Below are positions 26,522 to 33,754 of a DNA stretch of 64,000 bases, in pieces. Source of the DNA: Lachnospiraceae bacterium. GTDB taxonomy: Bacteria; Bacillota; Clostridia; Lachnospirales; Lachnospiraceae. The notes beneath the pieces are model-generated. The model ran no database searches. It was not told the origin of the DNA and was given only the letters and a program-made list of their open reading frames with translations. The position numbers were made by a program, and so were the translations under genes. Position 1 is the stretch's first letter. Each line of letters begins with the position of its first letter. The stretch covers positions 1 through 64,000 of the forward strand of contig JAGAIZ010000019.1 in NCBI GenBank assembly GCA_017626325.1, in the 5' to 3' direction.

Positions 26522-27379
26522 TCAGATGCCAGGCACATAAGTCCTCCGGTATTCGCTGGGAGAACACCCACGCTCTCTTCGGAATACCTTACTGAAATAG
26601 AATACGTCGGCAAATCCAGCCATCTGCGCGATCTCCGTAATGGGCTTATCGGTTTCCTTCAATAACTGCTCCGCCCTGCGAAGCCGCAGCATACACTGGT
26701 ATTCCTTAATAGTCTGTCCCGTGGCTTCCTTAAATAAGGTTCCGGCATATTTATAAGAAAGCCCGCAGACATCCTCGATATCCTGTGCGCAGAAGCCCTG
26801 CGCGTAATGCTGCCTGATATATTCCCGCAGCTTCTTCACATATTCGCTGCCCACCGAATCATCCTGCGCGCTCTTCGCACACTCTAAGAAGATCTGCCAC
26901 AGCCTTACGGATGCCTGAGGTATGTTGCCATGCACATGCGCGTCCAGCATCTTCTCGAAATCCCTCTTAATCTGCGTCCGCTCGCTGCAGTCCGTTAATT
27001 TCGGGAGTGTAACGTATTTCTCATTGGCATGCCTTTCCAGACATACCTTGGTATCATAATAGATGCCCTGAGGAAGCTCCTCCATCTGCGGCGCAGGCTC
27101 TTCACAATAGAAATGGGCATAATACCATGCGGAACCCGGCTCGAAGGATTTCTCCCCCCAATGATGCACGCCGCTCTTCAGGAAAAAAAGCTGCTGCGGC
27201 GCAATCCGGTACGTAATCCCATCCTCTATAATCTCCATGGCTCCCTGTAAGAGATAGATTGCCACATGAAAAGGCGCCGTTCTGTCTGCATGGATCATGG
27301 TTCCTAATGTGATACTGTAATCTGCCTCGCATATAAAAGGCATTGCATTGCACGGAATCTTAAGCAGATGCTTGTCCAT
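26522..27379 (-). CDS. AraC-family transcriptional regulator of the GH127 gene (predicted)
   Basis: 285 aa from ATG 27379, with AAAGGA 7 nt upstream. An N-terminal cupin-type sugar-sensing domain (residues about 10-100) is followed by a C-terminal AraC HTH pair with FCAQDIEDVCGLSYKYAGTLF and ITEIAQMAGFADVFYFSKVFRRERGCSPSEYRR. It is transcribed in the same direction as the GH127 gene, 159 bp away, with an AT-rich gap that probably holds the GH127 promoter. The arrangement suggests arabinoside-responsive activation. Confidence 0.87.
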   Translation of the reverse strand: MDKHLLKIPCNAMPFICEADYSITLGTMIHADRTAPFHVAIYLLQGAMEIIEDGITYRIAPQQLFFLKSGVHHWGEKSFEPGSAWYYAHFYCEEPAPQMEELPQGIYYDTKVCLERHANEKYVTLPKLTDCSERTQIKRDFEKMLDAHVHGNIPQASVRLWQIFLECAKSAQDDSVGSEYVKKLREYIRQHYAQGFCAQDIEDVCGLSYKYAGTLFKEATGQTIKEYQCMLRLRRAEQLLKETDKPITEIAQMAGFADVFYFSKVFRRERGCSPSEYRRTYVPGI

Positions 27380-27891
27380 TTCAGAATCCTTTCTATCATA
27401 TATGTATGATCCGACTTTATTAACCGGTCGATTCAAATATAGTTAAATATTTTATCTTAACGTTATTGCTGTCGTATGTTCTATTATATAAAAAAATTCA
27501 GGGATTCGTCTATCATTCGGCACTGTTATTTTACGGCGCTTTGATAATCTGCACAATCAATATATTGCATGAAATATTCCATGCAGAATAATTTATACAA
27601 TATTTAGTGATCTCGAAAATACACCATTTCAATTTAGAATATTTGCAAAATATTTTTCTACATGTAAAAAACTGTTTTGCTCTTGCTGACCTTTCTTTTT
27701 CATGATAAAAATTTAATACAACCATTTTCCGGTTGTATCTGTTTTATCTGACATGGTATTCATGTCTTATGTTTATGGTATCCGGCTGCACGGCCAAATA
27801 CTTCCTGATTTTTATTTTTGGATAGAAGTTCTGTTGCACAAAGACATATTCAAAATCGGTCGATATTTCGTCTGAAAATGTACTTTGATAA

Positions 27892-27920
27892 TTGAATAAG
27901 GATCGATACTATGATATAAT
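27892..27920 (+). promoter_or_regulatory. Promoter of cassette A small ORF
   Basis: TTGAAT (27892-27897), 17-bp spacer, extended -10 TGATATAAT. Immediately after it is the dyad ACCACTT-GAA-AAGGTGGT (27921-27938), which contains the ribosome binding site. Transcription would start inside the dyad, so it fits an operator better than an RNA hairpin. Confidence 0.75.
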
Positions 27921-27945
27921 ACCACTTGAAAAGGTGGTGATAATT

Positions 27946-28110
27946 ATGGGAGATGATAATATGAATCAAAATGAACTTGCAGTTTTTGCTTATGCTTGTC
28001 AATTGCTGCTTAACAATAAACTGTATCAAGACTTGAATAATCTACTTGAATTTGCAAAAAATAAAGGCGTAACGGTTTCACCCCCGACAACCTTAAACGA
28101 ACAATTTTAG
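27946..28110 (+). CDS. Small protein A of the duplicated cassette
   Basis: 54 aa and not recognised. ATG at 27946 is placed 5 nt after the AGGTGGTG ribosome binding site. A longer in-frame start upstream would overlap the promoter. The sequence begins MGDDNMNQNE, followed by a probable helix FAYACQLLLNNKLYQDLNNL and a polar tail. No signal peptide or membrane segment is evident. Promoter, operator-like dyad and 3' region are shared with the second cassette, but the protein is not alignable with it beyond a similar acidic, Asn-rich N-terminus. Confidence 0.55.
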   Translation: MGDDNMNQNELAVFAYACQLLLNNKLYQDLNNLLEFAKNKGVTVSPPTTLNEQF

Positions 28111-28178
28111 CAACTTTAAACATACATCTAAAGTATAAGATCTTATTGAATTATCACAATATTATATCCAAAAATAAT

Positions 28179-28220
28179 CACAGAAACAGCCGCATCCTTA
28201 TGGGTGCGGTTGTTTCTGTG
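28179..28220 (-). terminator. Hairpin at the end of cassette A
   Basis: CACAGAAACAGCCGCA pairs with TGCGGTTGTTTCTGTG (one G-U pair). A T-rich stretch (ATTATTTTT) follows only on the minus strand, so as an intrinsic terminator it is better placed for minus-strand transcripts. On the plus strand it could still protect the small mRNA. Confidence 0.55.
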
Positions 28221-28572
28221 AGTGATCAAACTGCACAATCAATATATTGCATGAAATATTTCATACAGAATAATTTATACAATATCTAGTGATCCCGAAA
28301 ATACATCATTCTAATTTGGAATATTTGCAAAATATTTTTCTACATATGGAAAGCTGTTTTGCTCTTGCTGATCTTTCTTTTTCATGATAAATATTTAGTA
28401 CAGCCATTTTCCGGTTGTATCTGTTTTATCTGACATGGCAATCATGTCTTATGTTTATGGTATCCGGCTACACAGCCAAATGATTCCTGATTTTATTTTT
28501 GGATAGAAGTTCTGCTGCACAAAGACATATATAAAATCGGTCGATATTCCGTCTAAAAATGTGCTTTGATAA

Positions 28573-28601
28573 TTGAATAAGGATTGATATTATGATATAA
28601 T
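28573..28601 (+). promoter_or_regulatory. Promoter of cassette B small ORF
   Basis: TTGAAT (28573-28578), 17-bp spacer, TATAAT (28596-28601), followed by the same ACCACTT/AAGGTGGT dyad as in cassette A. This block is identical in the two copies apart from a few spacer bases. Confidence 0.75.
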
Positions 28602-28625
28602 ACCACTTGAAAAGGTGGTGATAAT

Positions 28626-28775
28626 TTGAATAATGAGGTTAATAATATGACAGACGAACAATTTGAAACCTATAACAAATTATTAGAATTGGTCGAGACA
28701 CTGATCGATCAATTACCGGATGAAAAGAAAAATGAGTACAAACAAAAAAAGAATGATATACTTCTAAAAAAGTAA
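28626..28775 (+). CDS. Small protein B of the duplicated cassette
   Basis: 49 aa from TTG 28626, which sits where ATG sits in cassette A (5 nt after AGGTGGTG). An internal ATG at 28647 would give 42 aa. The sequence is charged and predicted all-helical: MTDEQFETYNKLLELVETLI, then a Lys/Glu-rich tail ending in LLKK. It was not recognised as any family. Length and N-terminal composition resemble protein A, but there is no nucleotide similarity between the coding parts. It may be a regulator-binding peptide or an antitoxin-like protein; there is no direct evidence. Confidence 0.5.
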   Translation: MNNEVNNMTDEQFETYNKLLELVETLIDQLPDEKKNEYKQKKNDILLKK

Positions 28776-28872
28776 CATAAAATGTTCTAAACAAATAATG
28801 ATAGCAACTTTAAACATACATCTAAAGTATAAGATCTTATTGAATTACTACAATACTACATCCGAAAATAAT

Positions 28873-28912
28873 CACAGAAACAGCCGCACCCATATGGATG
28901 CGGCTGTCTGTG
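28873..28912 (-). terminator. Hairpin after cassette B, probable flagellin terminator
   Basis: The arms are CACAGA-AACAGCCGCA and TGCGGCTGT-CTGTG with a T-rich tail (ATTATTTTC) on the minus strand, 54 bp past the flagellin stop. Confidence 0.55.
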
Positions 28913-28965
28913 AGTCCGTCTGAAAGACTCATGGTAATACACTGCATTTCACAATAAACTCTTGT

Positions 28966-30441
28966 TTATCCAAGTAAAGACAATGCCAACTGATTAGACT
29001 GGTTAGCCTGGGACAGCATGGATGTGCCTGCCTGCTGTAAGATATTGTTATTAGAGTACTGTACCATCTCTGTAGCGATATCTGTATCACGAATCTGAGC
29101 TTCTGCGGATGTTGTATTCTCTACAACGTTATCCAGGTTATTGATTGTATGCTCTAAGCGGTTCTGAACGGCGCCAAGCTCTGCTCTCTGATCGGAAACC
29201 TTCTGAATAGCTTCTTTGATCGTATCAATTGCATTTAAGGCATTGGTATCGTCTGCACCGTCTACCTTTAATCCATTTACGCCAAGTCCCTTAGCGCTCA
29301 TAGCTTTCAGATTAATGGAAATCTGGTTATTAGATGTAGCATCAGCGCCTACATGCAAAGACAATGTTAAGGCGCCTGTCAAATCTTTCTCACCGGATAC
29401 CAAAGCAGTATAATCTGCGAGTTTAACTTTATTGCCAAGCGCATCATAGGCATCCGGTGCATCTACTCTGGCTACCGTATTACCATCTGTATCTAATGAA
29501 AAATAATTATCCAATGCATTTGCCGCAATTTTATTTCCATCTCTATCGTAAATAGCAGCGATTTCATCCTTAACCTGAGCCGCAGTTGCTTTTGTGGCTG
29601 TAATAGTCGTGCTGATATTTACATCCGGATCTCCCTTCTTTGCAACTGCAGTGCCACCTCCTACTTCGATGGTTGCAATTGCATTACCATTTACATCCTG
29701 AATCTCAAATGATACACCATCAGCTTTAGCAACAGCAGTATAATTAGTACCTGCAGAACCGTTTAAAGTAAGCTTATATCCTTCCGTTGCTGCGGCATCT
29801 GTTGCTGGCCAAGAAGAACTGTATTCGATAGCTGCTCCTTGGCTGACTAAAGCCTTAGCAAGGGCATTCTGGTCATCCTGTTTAGCATTTACATCAAAAG
29901 TAACTTCCATGGTAAGCCCGTTAGCTGCTTCAAGCTCTGTATCACCATCAGCATTTACAACTTTTGCCGCCACACCAGTTGTATAGTTGCCATACTTATA
30001 AGTAGCAACTTTAGACACATCCTGATCACCCTTCAACAGATAGGTCTCATTGAACTTGGTTGTCTCAGATACACGGTCGATCTCAGTTGTCAACTGATCC
30101 ACTTCATTCTGGATCGCTTCACGGTCGGACTCAGACATTGTGCCGTTAGCAGCTTTTACTGATAACTCGTTCATTCTCTGCAGCATATCCTGCACTTCAT
30201 TTAATGCACCTTCTGCTGTCTGCACGCAGGAGATACCGTCCTGTGCATTAGCGGAAGCCTGTGTAAGACCTCTGATCTGCTTTCTCATTTTCTCACTGAT
30301 TGCAAGACCTGCTGCGTCATCTGCCGCACGGTTAATCTTATAACCGGAAGAGAGCTTCTCTGTGGACTTAGCCTGCGCGCTTGTTGTGATTCCTAACATT
30401 CTGTTAGAGTTCATTGCTGTGATATTGTGTTTTACTACCAT
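28966..30441 (-). CDS. fliC: Flagellin
   Basis: Filament subunit exported through the flagellar type III system. 491 aa from ATG 30441 (AAGGAGGA upstream). The conserved D0/D1 N-terminus (VVKHNITAMNSNRMLG, LSSGYKINRAADDAAGLAIS, residues 1-140) and C-terminus (ELGAVQNRLEHTINNLDN to the final NQLALSLLG) flank a variable central domain of about 230 aa. An unusual Cys lies in GISCVQTAEG. The leader of about 180 nt contains two hairpins, one exposing GGA in its loop, and CsrA is encoded upstream on the same strand. This is consistent with translational repression by CsrA. Confidence 0.97.
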   Translation of the reverse strand: MVVKHNITAMNSNRMLGITTSAQAKSTEKLSSGYKINRAADDAAGLAISEKMRKQIRGLTQASANAQDGISCVQTAEGALNEVQDMLQRMNELSVKAANGTMSESDREAIQNEVDQLTTEIDRVSETTKFNETYLLKGDQDVSKVATYKYGNYTTGVAAKVVNADGDTELEAANGLTMEVTFDVNAKQDDQNALAKALVSQGAAIEYSSSWPATDAAATEGYKLTLNGSAGTNYTAVAKADGVSFEIQDVNGNAIATIEVGGGTAVAKKGDPDVNISTTITATKATAAQVKDEIAAIYDRDGNKIAANALDNYFSLDTDGNTVARVDAPDAYDALGNKVKLADYTALVSGEKDLTGALTLSLHVGADATSNNQISINLKAMSAKGLGVNGLKVDGADDTNALNAIDTIKEAIQKVSDQRAELGAVQNRLEHTINNLDNVVENTTSAEAQIRDTDIATEMVQYSNNNILQQAGTSMLSQANQSNQLALSLLG

Positions 30442-30468
30442 ACTGTTTTCCTCCTTGATTTTGCGTGA

Positions 30469-30486
30469 CGGCAAATCCGTTTGCCG
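30469..30486 (-). promoter_or_regulatory. CsrA-type binding hairpin in the flagellin leader
   Basis: The RNA reads CGGCAAA-CGGA-TTTGCCG: a perfect 7-bp stem presenting GGA in a four-base loop, 28 nt upstream of the start codon. A second GGA lies in the ribosome binding site (AAGGAGGA). Two such sites, one over the ribosome binding site, is the arrangement known for CsrA repression of flagellin in Bacillus. Confidence 0.7.
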
Positions 30487-30504
30487 CATTATTGTTTTGA
30501 TTTT

Positions 30505-30528
30505 CAGAGTTTGCGGAGCAAATCTCTG
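30505..30528 (-). promoter_or_regulatory. Second stem-loop in the flagellin leader
   Basis: CAGAG and TTTGC pair with GCAAA and CTCTG around loop TCC with one bulged base. It probably stabilises or spaces the leader; the loop has no GGA on the RNA strand. Confidence 0.5.
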
Positions 30529-30606
30529 TATCTAGCCGTTTTTAGGCTAAATGTTTTATAATAATCCCGAAGCCCCCAGGATGCTCCGGACTATTACCGC
30601 TCTGTA

Positions 30607-30623
30607 CCGCCGTTTTCCGGCGG
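30607..30623 (-). terminator. GC-rich hairpin after csrA
   Basis: CCGCCG pairs with CGGCGG around five bases, 13 bp after the csrA stop. No T run follows, so termination is uncertain and csrA may read through into fliC. No clear sigma-28 promoter for fliC was found in the gap. Confidence 0.45.
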
Positions 30624-30635
30624 CGCTTTAACTTA

Positions 30636-30947
30636 TCAATGCTTTCTGACGATTTCCTGTTTATTTATTCTTTTCGTGAATTTCTCACTTTTGACAGCGT
30701 CATTCACCACGATACGCTTCTTCCGGTATTTCTCCGGCAGATCCGGTACTGCATAATAATGCGGCAGACTTGCTCTCTCTTCTTCACTTTTCGCATTATT
30801 CTCAATGACCTTGCTTCTGACTACATTCAAATCTTTAGGCGCATCTACCATGATTCGTAAGTGATTCTTACTACCGCCCAGAAAGACGATCTTCACATCC
30901 TCGCCGATCTGCAGGTATTCCTCTGTGCTCACTGTCAGTCTTAACAT
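30636..30947 (-). CDS. csrA: Carbon storage regulator CsrA with C-terminal extension
   Basis: RNA-binding translational repressor, typically 60-80 aa and here 103 aa. ATG at 30947 follows GGGAGG. The CsrA core occupies residues 1-60: MLRLTVSTEEYLQIGEDVKI, FLGGSKNHLRIMVDAPKDLNVVR. The remaining 40 residues are Lys/Arg-rich (PEKYRKKRIVVNDAVKSEK) and not part of the usual fold. In Clostridia and Bacilli csrA sits with fliW and flagellin; here fliW is not visible in the window. The downstream flagellin leader carries candidate binding sites, so this gene probably controls flagellin translation. Confidence 0.85.
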   Translation of the reverse strand: MLRLTVSTEEYLQIGEDVKIVFLGGSKNHLRIMVDAPKDLNVVRSKVIENNAKSEEERASLPHYYAVPDLPEKYRKKRIVVNDAVKSEKFTKRINKQEIVRKH

Positions 30948-31064
30948 GTTCTCAACCTCCCTGTTCTTTCCTAATACTGTGTCCGTATTCGTCAACAATC
31001 TGTTCTGCAGATCGCCGGTCAGCATACCGACACGTAATGGCTGCTGCCTTGCAATGTAACTTTC

Positions 31065-31130
31065 TGTGTGAAAATGTTACATTCACACAAATAGTTGTAA
31101 GATAGAAGAAAATATTACATTTAGTTGTAA
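31065..31130. repeat. Clustered inverted and direct repeats upstream of the recombinase gene
   Basis: The dyad 31065-31089 has arms TGTGTGAA and TTCACACA. TTACATT occurs at 31077 and 31115, and AGTTGTAA at 31093 and 31123, giving alternating half-sites just ahead of the recombinase ribosome binding site. They could be recombinase arm/core sites or an autoregulatory operator. Apart from these repeats the 30948-31143 gap shows no gene. Confidence 0.5.
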
Positions 31131-31143
31131 AGGAGATTACACA

Positions 31144-31725
31144 ATGAGCACAACTGCCCCTATTAAAAACAGAGACAACCTGGAAACATTTAAAAACTAT
31201 TATCTGGAAGTAAAACCGAATCTGAGAAATTACACGCTGGTAATTTTAGGATTAAACACTGCTTTTCGCATCAGCGATCTATTGAAATTACAATGGAAAG
31301 ATGTCTATGACATAAAGAAGAAGCAATTTCGGGAACATATCGTTTTAAAAGAACAAAAGACCGGCAAGGAACGTGTGGTGGCAATGAACAGCACCGTACT
31401 ACAAATACTGGATTATTATTATCAAATCTATAAACTGCCTGAGCCAACCTCCTATCTGTTCCCCAGCGCTAAGAATAAATCTCTTCCCATCACCCGCACA
31501 CAGGCATACCGCCTGATAAAAGAAGCCGCCATTCACACCGGTCTAGAAGAACATATCAGTTGTCATTCCCTTCGCAAAACTTTCGGATACCACGCATGGA
31601 AACAAGGCGTCCCGCCTGCCATGCTCATGAATATTTACAATCATTCTTCTTATAAGATCACCAAACGTTATCTCTGCATAGAACAAGATGAACGGGACGA
31701 TGTATACCGCAATATTCATTTATAA
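31144..31725 (+). CDS. Short tyrosine recombinase (FimB/RecV-like)
   Basis: 193 aa, only the catalytic domain of the phage-integrase family, the size of FimB/FimE/RecV invertases. The catalytic residues are Arg in TAFRISDLLKLQW, Lys in EQKTGKERVV, His-x-x-Arg in CHSLRKTFGYHAW, His in NHSSYK and nucleophile Tyr in KRYLCIEQ. The ribosome binding site is AAAGGAG. It lies next to csrA/flagellin and ahead of tRNA-Pro, and is AT-rich. Recombinases of this size often invert promoters of surface structures (for example RecV at the C. difficile flagellar switch). No clean long inverted repeat flanking a promoter was found here. Confidence 0.85.
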   Translation: MSTTAPIKNRDNLETFKNYYLEVKPNLRNYTLVILGLNTAFRISDLLKLQWKDVYDIKKKQFREHIVLKEQKTGKERVVAMNSTVLQILDYYYQIYKLPEPTSYLFPSAKNKSLPITRTQAYRLIKEAAIHTGLEEHISCHSLRKTFGYHAWKQGVPPAMLMNIYNHSSYKITKRYLCIEQDERDDVYRNIHL

Positions 31726-31893
31726 CATGATACAAGGTTTCAGAATGTGCATTCGGCTGAGATTGAGGGAAAAGGGAGAATGCAGGTGGAATTTAGTTTG
31801 GCAATTTAGAATTGAAAAAGAAATTAAAAAATTTTAAAAAAAGACCTAAAGTTCCAAAAATAAACTCCGATATATTGTATGTAACAAAGAAAA

Positions 31894-31928
31894 CGCAACA
31901 TTTTCATACAAAATGTTGCGTTTTTATT
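31894..31928 (+). terminator. Terminator downstream of the recombinase gene
   Basis: CGCAACATTTT (31894-31904) pairs with AAAATGTTGCG (31910-31920), followed by TTTTTATT. The 170 bp between the recombinase stop and this hairpin hold nothing recognisable. Confidence 0.85.
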
Positions 31929-31964
31929 ATACCCTGTCTATTAAAAAATATTCTAAAAGAAGCA

Positions 31965-31994
31965 TTGACAAGTACTCCGTAAATGTTGTATTAT
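31965..31994 (+). promoter_or_regulatory. Promoter of tRNA-Pro
   Basis: TTGACA (31965-31970), 18-bp spacer, TATTAT (31989-31994), 18 bp before the tRNA 5' end. Confidence 0.75.
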
Positions 31995-32012
31995 CTTAAT
32001 TGTCCGTAATAG

Positions 32013-32086
<74 letters not shown>

Positions 32087-32095
32087 TTGCACTGA

Positions 32096-32126
32096 AACCG
32101 GAAGCATTGGAAGCTTCCGGTTTTTA
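32096..32126 (+). terminator. Terminator of tRNA-Pro
   Basis: AACCGGAAGC pairs with GCTTCCGGTT, followed by TTTATTTT, 10 bp after the tRNA. Confidence 0.85.
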
Positions 32127-32184
32127 TTTTCGTCTTCTGTTTTTACCTTTTACTTAATCTCCCCGTACTTTTCTGAGCACGACG

Positions 32185-33531
32185 CTATCCTTCTACTTTC
32201 TTCCCTCTCCACACTCCGCTGGCGTATCGAAGCACACAGACCACCGCCGTCATCGTCCAGGTAGCCGCCGTCGTAATCCAGATTCCCCAATAGCCAAGCT
32301 GCGGAATCCTGGTGAAGATCTGCGAGAACACGATTCTGCAGGCCACCTCTGTAAAGCCGTTCGCCACCGCAAAAGCCGTATCCCCGCACCCGTTTAAGAG
32401 CGCCCGGGGAATATAAATCATACCCAGAGCGAAATAGCACAGACTGTTTATCTTTAACGCCGTAACACCCATGGCAATAACCTCCGGCTCTATGACGAAG
32501 AAGCCGATAATCTGCTCGCCGAACAGATACGCAATCGGAATCAGAATCATACTGAAGCCAAGCACAATCCACACGCACTGCCAATATCCCTTTTTCACAC
32601 GATCCTTGAATCCCGCGCCCATATTCTGCCCGGTGAAATTAGTGAGCGCCGTTCCTAGGGAAGCATAGGGCTGCTGTACAATCTGTTCGATTCTTCCTAT
32701 GATCGTATAGGTCGCCATCACCGTAGCGCCGAATTGATTTACCACACCCTGCAGAGCGATGCAGGACACCGCTATCATAGAATTCTGTAACGCTACCGGA
32801 ATCCCCAGCCGGAAAGCCCTGCCGACCACGCTCATATCGAGGGCGCACTCTTCTTTTGCAATCTTAAAATACGGCACCTTCAGGCAGGCATAGATCAGAC
32901 AGGCTGCCGCCGATACAATCTGGGCAATCAACGTCGCGAAGCCCACACCGAACACTCCCATATTAAACTGCAGCACAAATAACAAATCCAGTACTACGTT
33001 GACGATGCTGGACAAAATCAGGAAATAGAGCGGCGATTTAGAATCACCAAGGGCACGCAGCACCGCCGCAATCCCGTTGTAGAATGCGACCGATATAATT
33101 CCCACGCTGATGACCCGCATATAGGCTACTGCGTCTCCTATAATTTCATCCGGCGTGGATAACAAACGATGTATCTGAGGTGCAAAGATATAGGAAACAA
33201 CCGTCACGATAACGGAAGCCGCAATCAGAAGATACGCACCGTTGACAATAGTCCTCTTGATCTCCCTTTCTCTCTTCGCTCCGAAATACTGCGCAATCAG
33301 GATTCCGATACCGATGGCAAGCCCCGAGCTTAATGAGAAGAAAAGAAAATTCACGGAACCGCAGGAGCCTACCGCCGCAAGCGCGTTAGCGCCCACATAG
33401 TTTCCCACTATCACAGAATCTACCATATTATATAACTGTTGAAAAACATTCCCTATCAAGAGGGGTATCGTAAATTTTATAATCAATCGAAGGGAATTTC
33501 CCTCGGTCATATCCGTTATATTCTGATTCAT
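32185..33531 (-). CDS. MATE-family multidrug exporter
   Basis: 448 aa with 12 transmembrane helices. Two MatE halves are visible: IPLLIGNVFQQLYNMVDSVIVGNYVGANALAAVGS near the N-terminus and the repeat FRLGIPVALQNSMIAVSCIALQGVVNQFG in the middle. ATG at 33531 is 7 nt after GGAGG; the ATG two codons earlier overlaps that site. The protein is predicted to couple Na+ or H+ influx to export of cationic compounds. It is convergent with tRNA-Pro and monocistronic. Confidence 0.92.
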   Translation of the reverse strand: MNQNITDMTEGNSLRLIIKFTIPLLIGNVFQQLYNMVDSVIVGNYVGANALAAVGSCGSVNFLFFSLSSGLAIGIGILIAQYFGAKREREIKRTIVNGAYLLIAASVIVTVVSYIFAPQIHRLLSTPDEIIGDAVAYMRVISVGIISVAFYNGIAAVLRALGDSKSPLYFLILSSIVNVVLDLLFVLQFNMGVFGVGFATLIAQIVSAAACLIYACLKVPYFKIAKEECALDMSVVGRAFRLGIPVALQNSMIAVSCIALQGVVNQFGATVMATYTIIGRIEQIVQQPYASLGTALTNFTGQNMGAGFKDRVKKGYWQCVWIVLGFSMILIPIAYLFGEQIIGFFVIEPEVIAMGVTALKINSLCYFALGMIYIPRALLNGCGDTAFAVANGFTEVACRIVFSQIFTRIPQLGYWGIWITTAATWTMTAVVCVLRYASGVWRGKKVEG

Positions 33532-33685
33532 AACCATTCCTCCAGTAAAGCTGTTTCTTTTTCCCGTTATATCACGTTCCCTATTCACAGTAAATGATTT
33601 TTTTTGATGAAAATTTGAACTATTATGCTTATTTCTAAATCATACAGAAATAAGCTCTGCTTTTAAAAATATTTTTACACAAAAG

Positions 33686-33714
33686 TTGACATCATTTTAT
33701 TTTAAGACTATAAC
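33686..33714 (+). promoter_or_regulatory. Promoter of the antiporter gene
   Basis: TTGACA (33686-33691), 17-bp spacer, TATAAC (33709-33714), 41 bp upstream of the ATG. Confidence 0.75.
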
Positions 33715-33754
33715 TATATCGACGGCATTAACTATATAATTGGAGGAAATTGTT

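Larger units (their letters stand above)
27549..28220 (+). repeat. Cassette A of a tandem 0.68-kb duplication
   Basis: 27549-27945 aligns almost gap-free, at about 90 percent by eye, with 28231-28625 (offset 681-682). The tail 28109-28220 aligns with 28803-28912. Between these the sequences are unrelated and each copy holds a different small ORF. The long upstream part is AT-rich, and I see no RNA gene or longer ORF in it. It ends in a hairpin (28179-28220) with CACAGAAACAGCCGCA as left arm. Confidence 0.85.
28231..28912 (+). repeat. Cassette B of the tandem 0.68-kb duplication
   Basis: Second copy, directly adjacent to cassette A. It has the same upstream 395 bp, the same promoter and dyad, a different small ORF, and the same 110-bp tail ending in the hairpin 28873-28912. 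It borders the flagellin gene 54 bp further on. Nothing else is seen in 28231-28570. Confidence 0.85.

Noticed and set aside
27531..27725. 64-codon minus-strand frame in cassette A
   Set aside because: No ribosome binding site, Lys/Ile-rich composition of AT-rich DNA, and no evidence that the frame is preserved in cassette B.
30442..30635. Sigma-28 promoter for flagellin
   Set aside because: TAAA tracts are present but none is followed at the right distance by a GCCGATAA-like -10 box.
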